From assembly GCA_003456155.1 (NCBI GenBank), contig DMPC01000003.1, forward strand, positions 32,451 to 38,147: DNA of 5,697 bases, read 5' to 3'. The translations under genes and the position numbers were made by a program. Source of the stretch: Actinomycetota bacterium (GTDB taxonomy: Bacteria; Actinomycetota; Actinomycetes; S36-B12). The first letter of the stretch is position 1, and each line of letters begins with the position of its first letter. Shown in pieces: positions 5,006 to 5,697 of the stretch. The notes beneath the pieces are model-generated. The model worked only from the letters and a program-made list of their open reading frames with translations. It was not told where the DNA came from and did not search any database.

Positions 5006-5697
5006 GTGGCTGAGCTGTTCTACGACGACGACGCTGACCTGTCCATCATCCAGAATCGCGTGGTGGCGATCATGGGGTTCGGAAGCCAGGGACATGCGCA
5101 TGCGCTGTCCCTGCGGGACTCCGGAGTGGACGTCCGCGTGGGTCTCCCCGACGGCTCCAAGAGCCGGGCGAAGGCAGAGGAGGCCGGGCTTCGCGTCGTC
5201 GATCCGGCCACGGCAGCGGCCGAGGCTGACGTCATCATGATCCTCGTACCCGACCCGGTGCAGGAGTTGCTGTACAAGGAGGCGATCGAGTCCAACCTCC
5301 AGGACGGCGACGCACTCTTCTTCGCGCACGGCTTCAACATCCGGTTCGGCTACATCGCGCCTCCCGCGAACGTCGACGTCTGCATGGTCGCGCCGAAGGG
5401 TCCAGGCCACCTGGTGCGACGCGAGTACGTCGCCGGCCGCGGCGTGCCGGCCATCGTTGCTGTGGAGCAGGACGCGACGGGCGAGGCGTGGCCGCTGGCG
5501 CTCTCCTACGCAAAGGCCATCGGCGCTCTCCGCGCCGGCGGCATCAAGACGACGTTCACGGAGGAGTGCGAGACCGATCTCTTCGGCGAGCAGGCCGTCC
5601 TCTGCGGCGGTGCCTCACAGCTGGTGATGTACGGCTTCGAGACGCTCGTGGAGGCTGGTTACCAGCCCGAGGTGGCCTACTTCGAGTGCCTGCACGA
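5006..5697 (+). CDS. ilvC: Ketol-acid reductoisomerase, class I (3' end missing)
   Basis: IlvC catalyses the Mg2+-dependent alkyl migration and NADPH-dependent reduction of the IlvBN products, giving the dihydroxy acids used by IlvD. From GTG 5006 the window holds 230 complete codons of a protein that is normally about 330-345 residues, so roughly the last third lies outside. The N-terminal Rossmann domain has GFGSQGHAH at residues 24-32. The cofactor loop after it carries Arg44, Ser51 and Ser53, the Arg/Ser pattern typical of NADPH rather than NADH use. His108 in FAHGFNI and Lys131 in APKGPGH are conserved active-site residues. The second domain begins with ECETDLFGEQ, where Asp191 and Glu195 are the expected metal ligands. 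It lies on the same strand as ilvBN and probably shares their transcript, placing it under the same attenuator. Confidence 0.97.
   Translation, partial: MAELFYDDDADLSIIQNRVVAIMGFGSQGHAHALSLRDSGVDVRVGLPDGSKSRAKAEEAGLRVVDPATAAAEADVIMILVPDPVQELLYKEAIESNLQDGDALFFAHGFNIRFGYIAPPANVDVCMVAPKGPGHLVRREYVAGRGVPAIVAVEQDATGEAWPLALSYAKAIGALRAGGIKTTFTEECETDLFGEQAVLCGGASQLVMYGFETLVEAGYQPEVAYFECLH

Overview
The window is a stretch of a high-GC chromosome carrying most of a branched-chain amino acid (isoleucine/valine/leucine) biosynthesis cluster. The proteins look actinobacterial: from memory, the IlvD, IlvB and IlvN sequences resemble mycobacterial, corynebacterial and micrococcal homologues closely, third codon positions are mostly G or C, and two genes appear to begin without a Shine-Dalgarno sequence, as is common in Actinomycetota. 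I cannot name the genus from this sequence alone.

Layout, all on the + strand. Positions 1-699 hold the 3' part of a D-2-hydroxyacid dehydrogenase, whose start lies outside the window. After a 49-base gap comes ilvD (749-2437, dihydroxy-acid dehydratase), probably read from a leaderless transcript. The 206 bases between ilvD and ilvB are the most informative non-coding part. They contain an exact 24-bp tandem duplication that includes the ilvD stop codon, a promoter, and a complete transcription attenuator. The attenuator consists of a 12-residue leader peptide (2521-2559) with six consecutive Leu/Ile/Val codons, a hairpin over its stop codon, and a strong intrinsic terminator (2583-2615). 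Next come ilvB (2644-4389) and ilvN (4389-4913), the catalytic and regulatory subunits of acetohydroxyacid synthase, which overlap by one base. A 92-base gap follows, then ilvC (from 5006, running off the window), ketol-acid reductoisomerase.

Together these genes encode the first three shared steps of the pathway. IlvBN condenses pyruvate with pyruvate or 2-oxobutyrate, IlvC isomerises and reduces the product, and IlvD dehydrates the diol to the 2-oxo acid. Two controls can be read from the sequence. One is attenuation ahead of ilvBN(C), responsive to charged Leu/Ile/Val tRNAs. The other is the ACT domain of IlvN, which in this family mediates feedback inhibition by valine.

I found no sign of a new kind of system, mobile element, CRISPR array or RNA gene. 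The attenuator, which appears to be leaderless, and the duplication at the ilvD stop codon are the points that most merit a second look.
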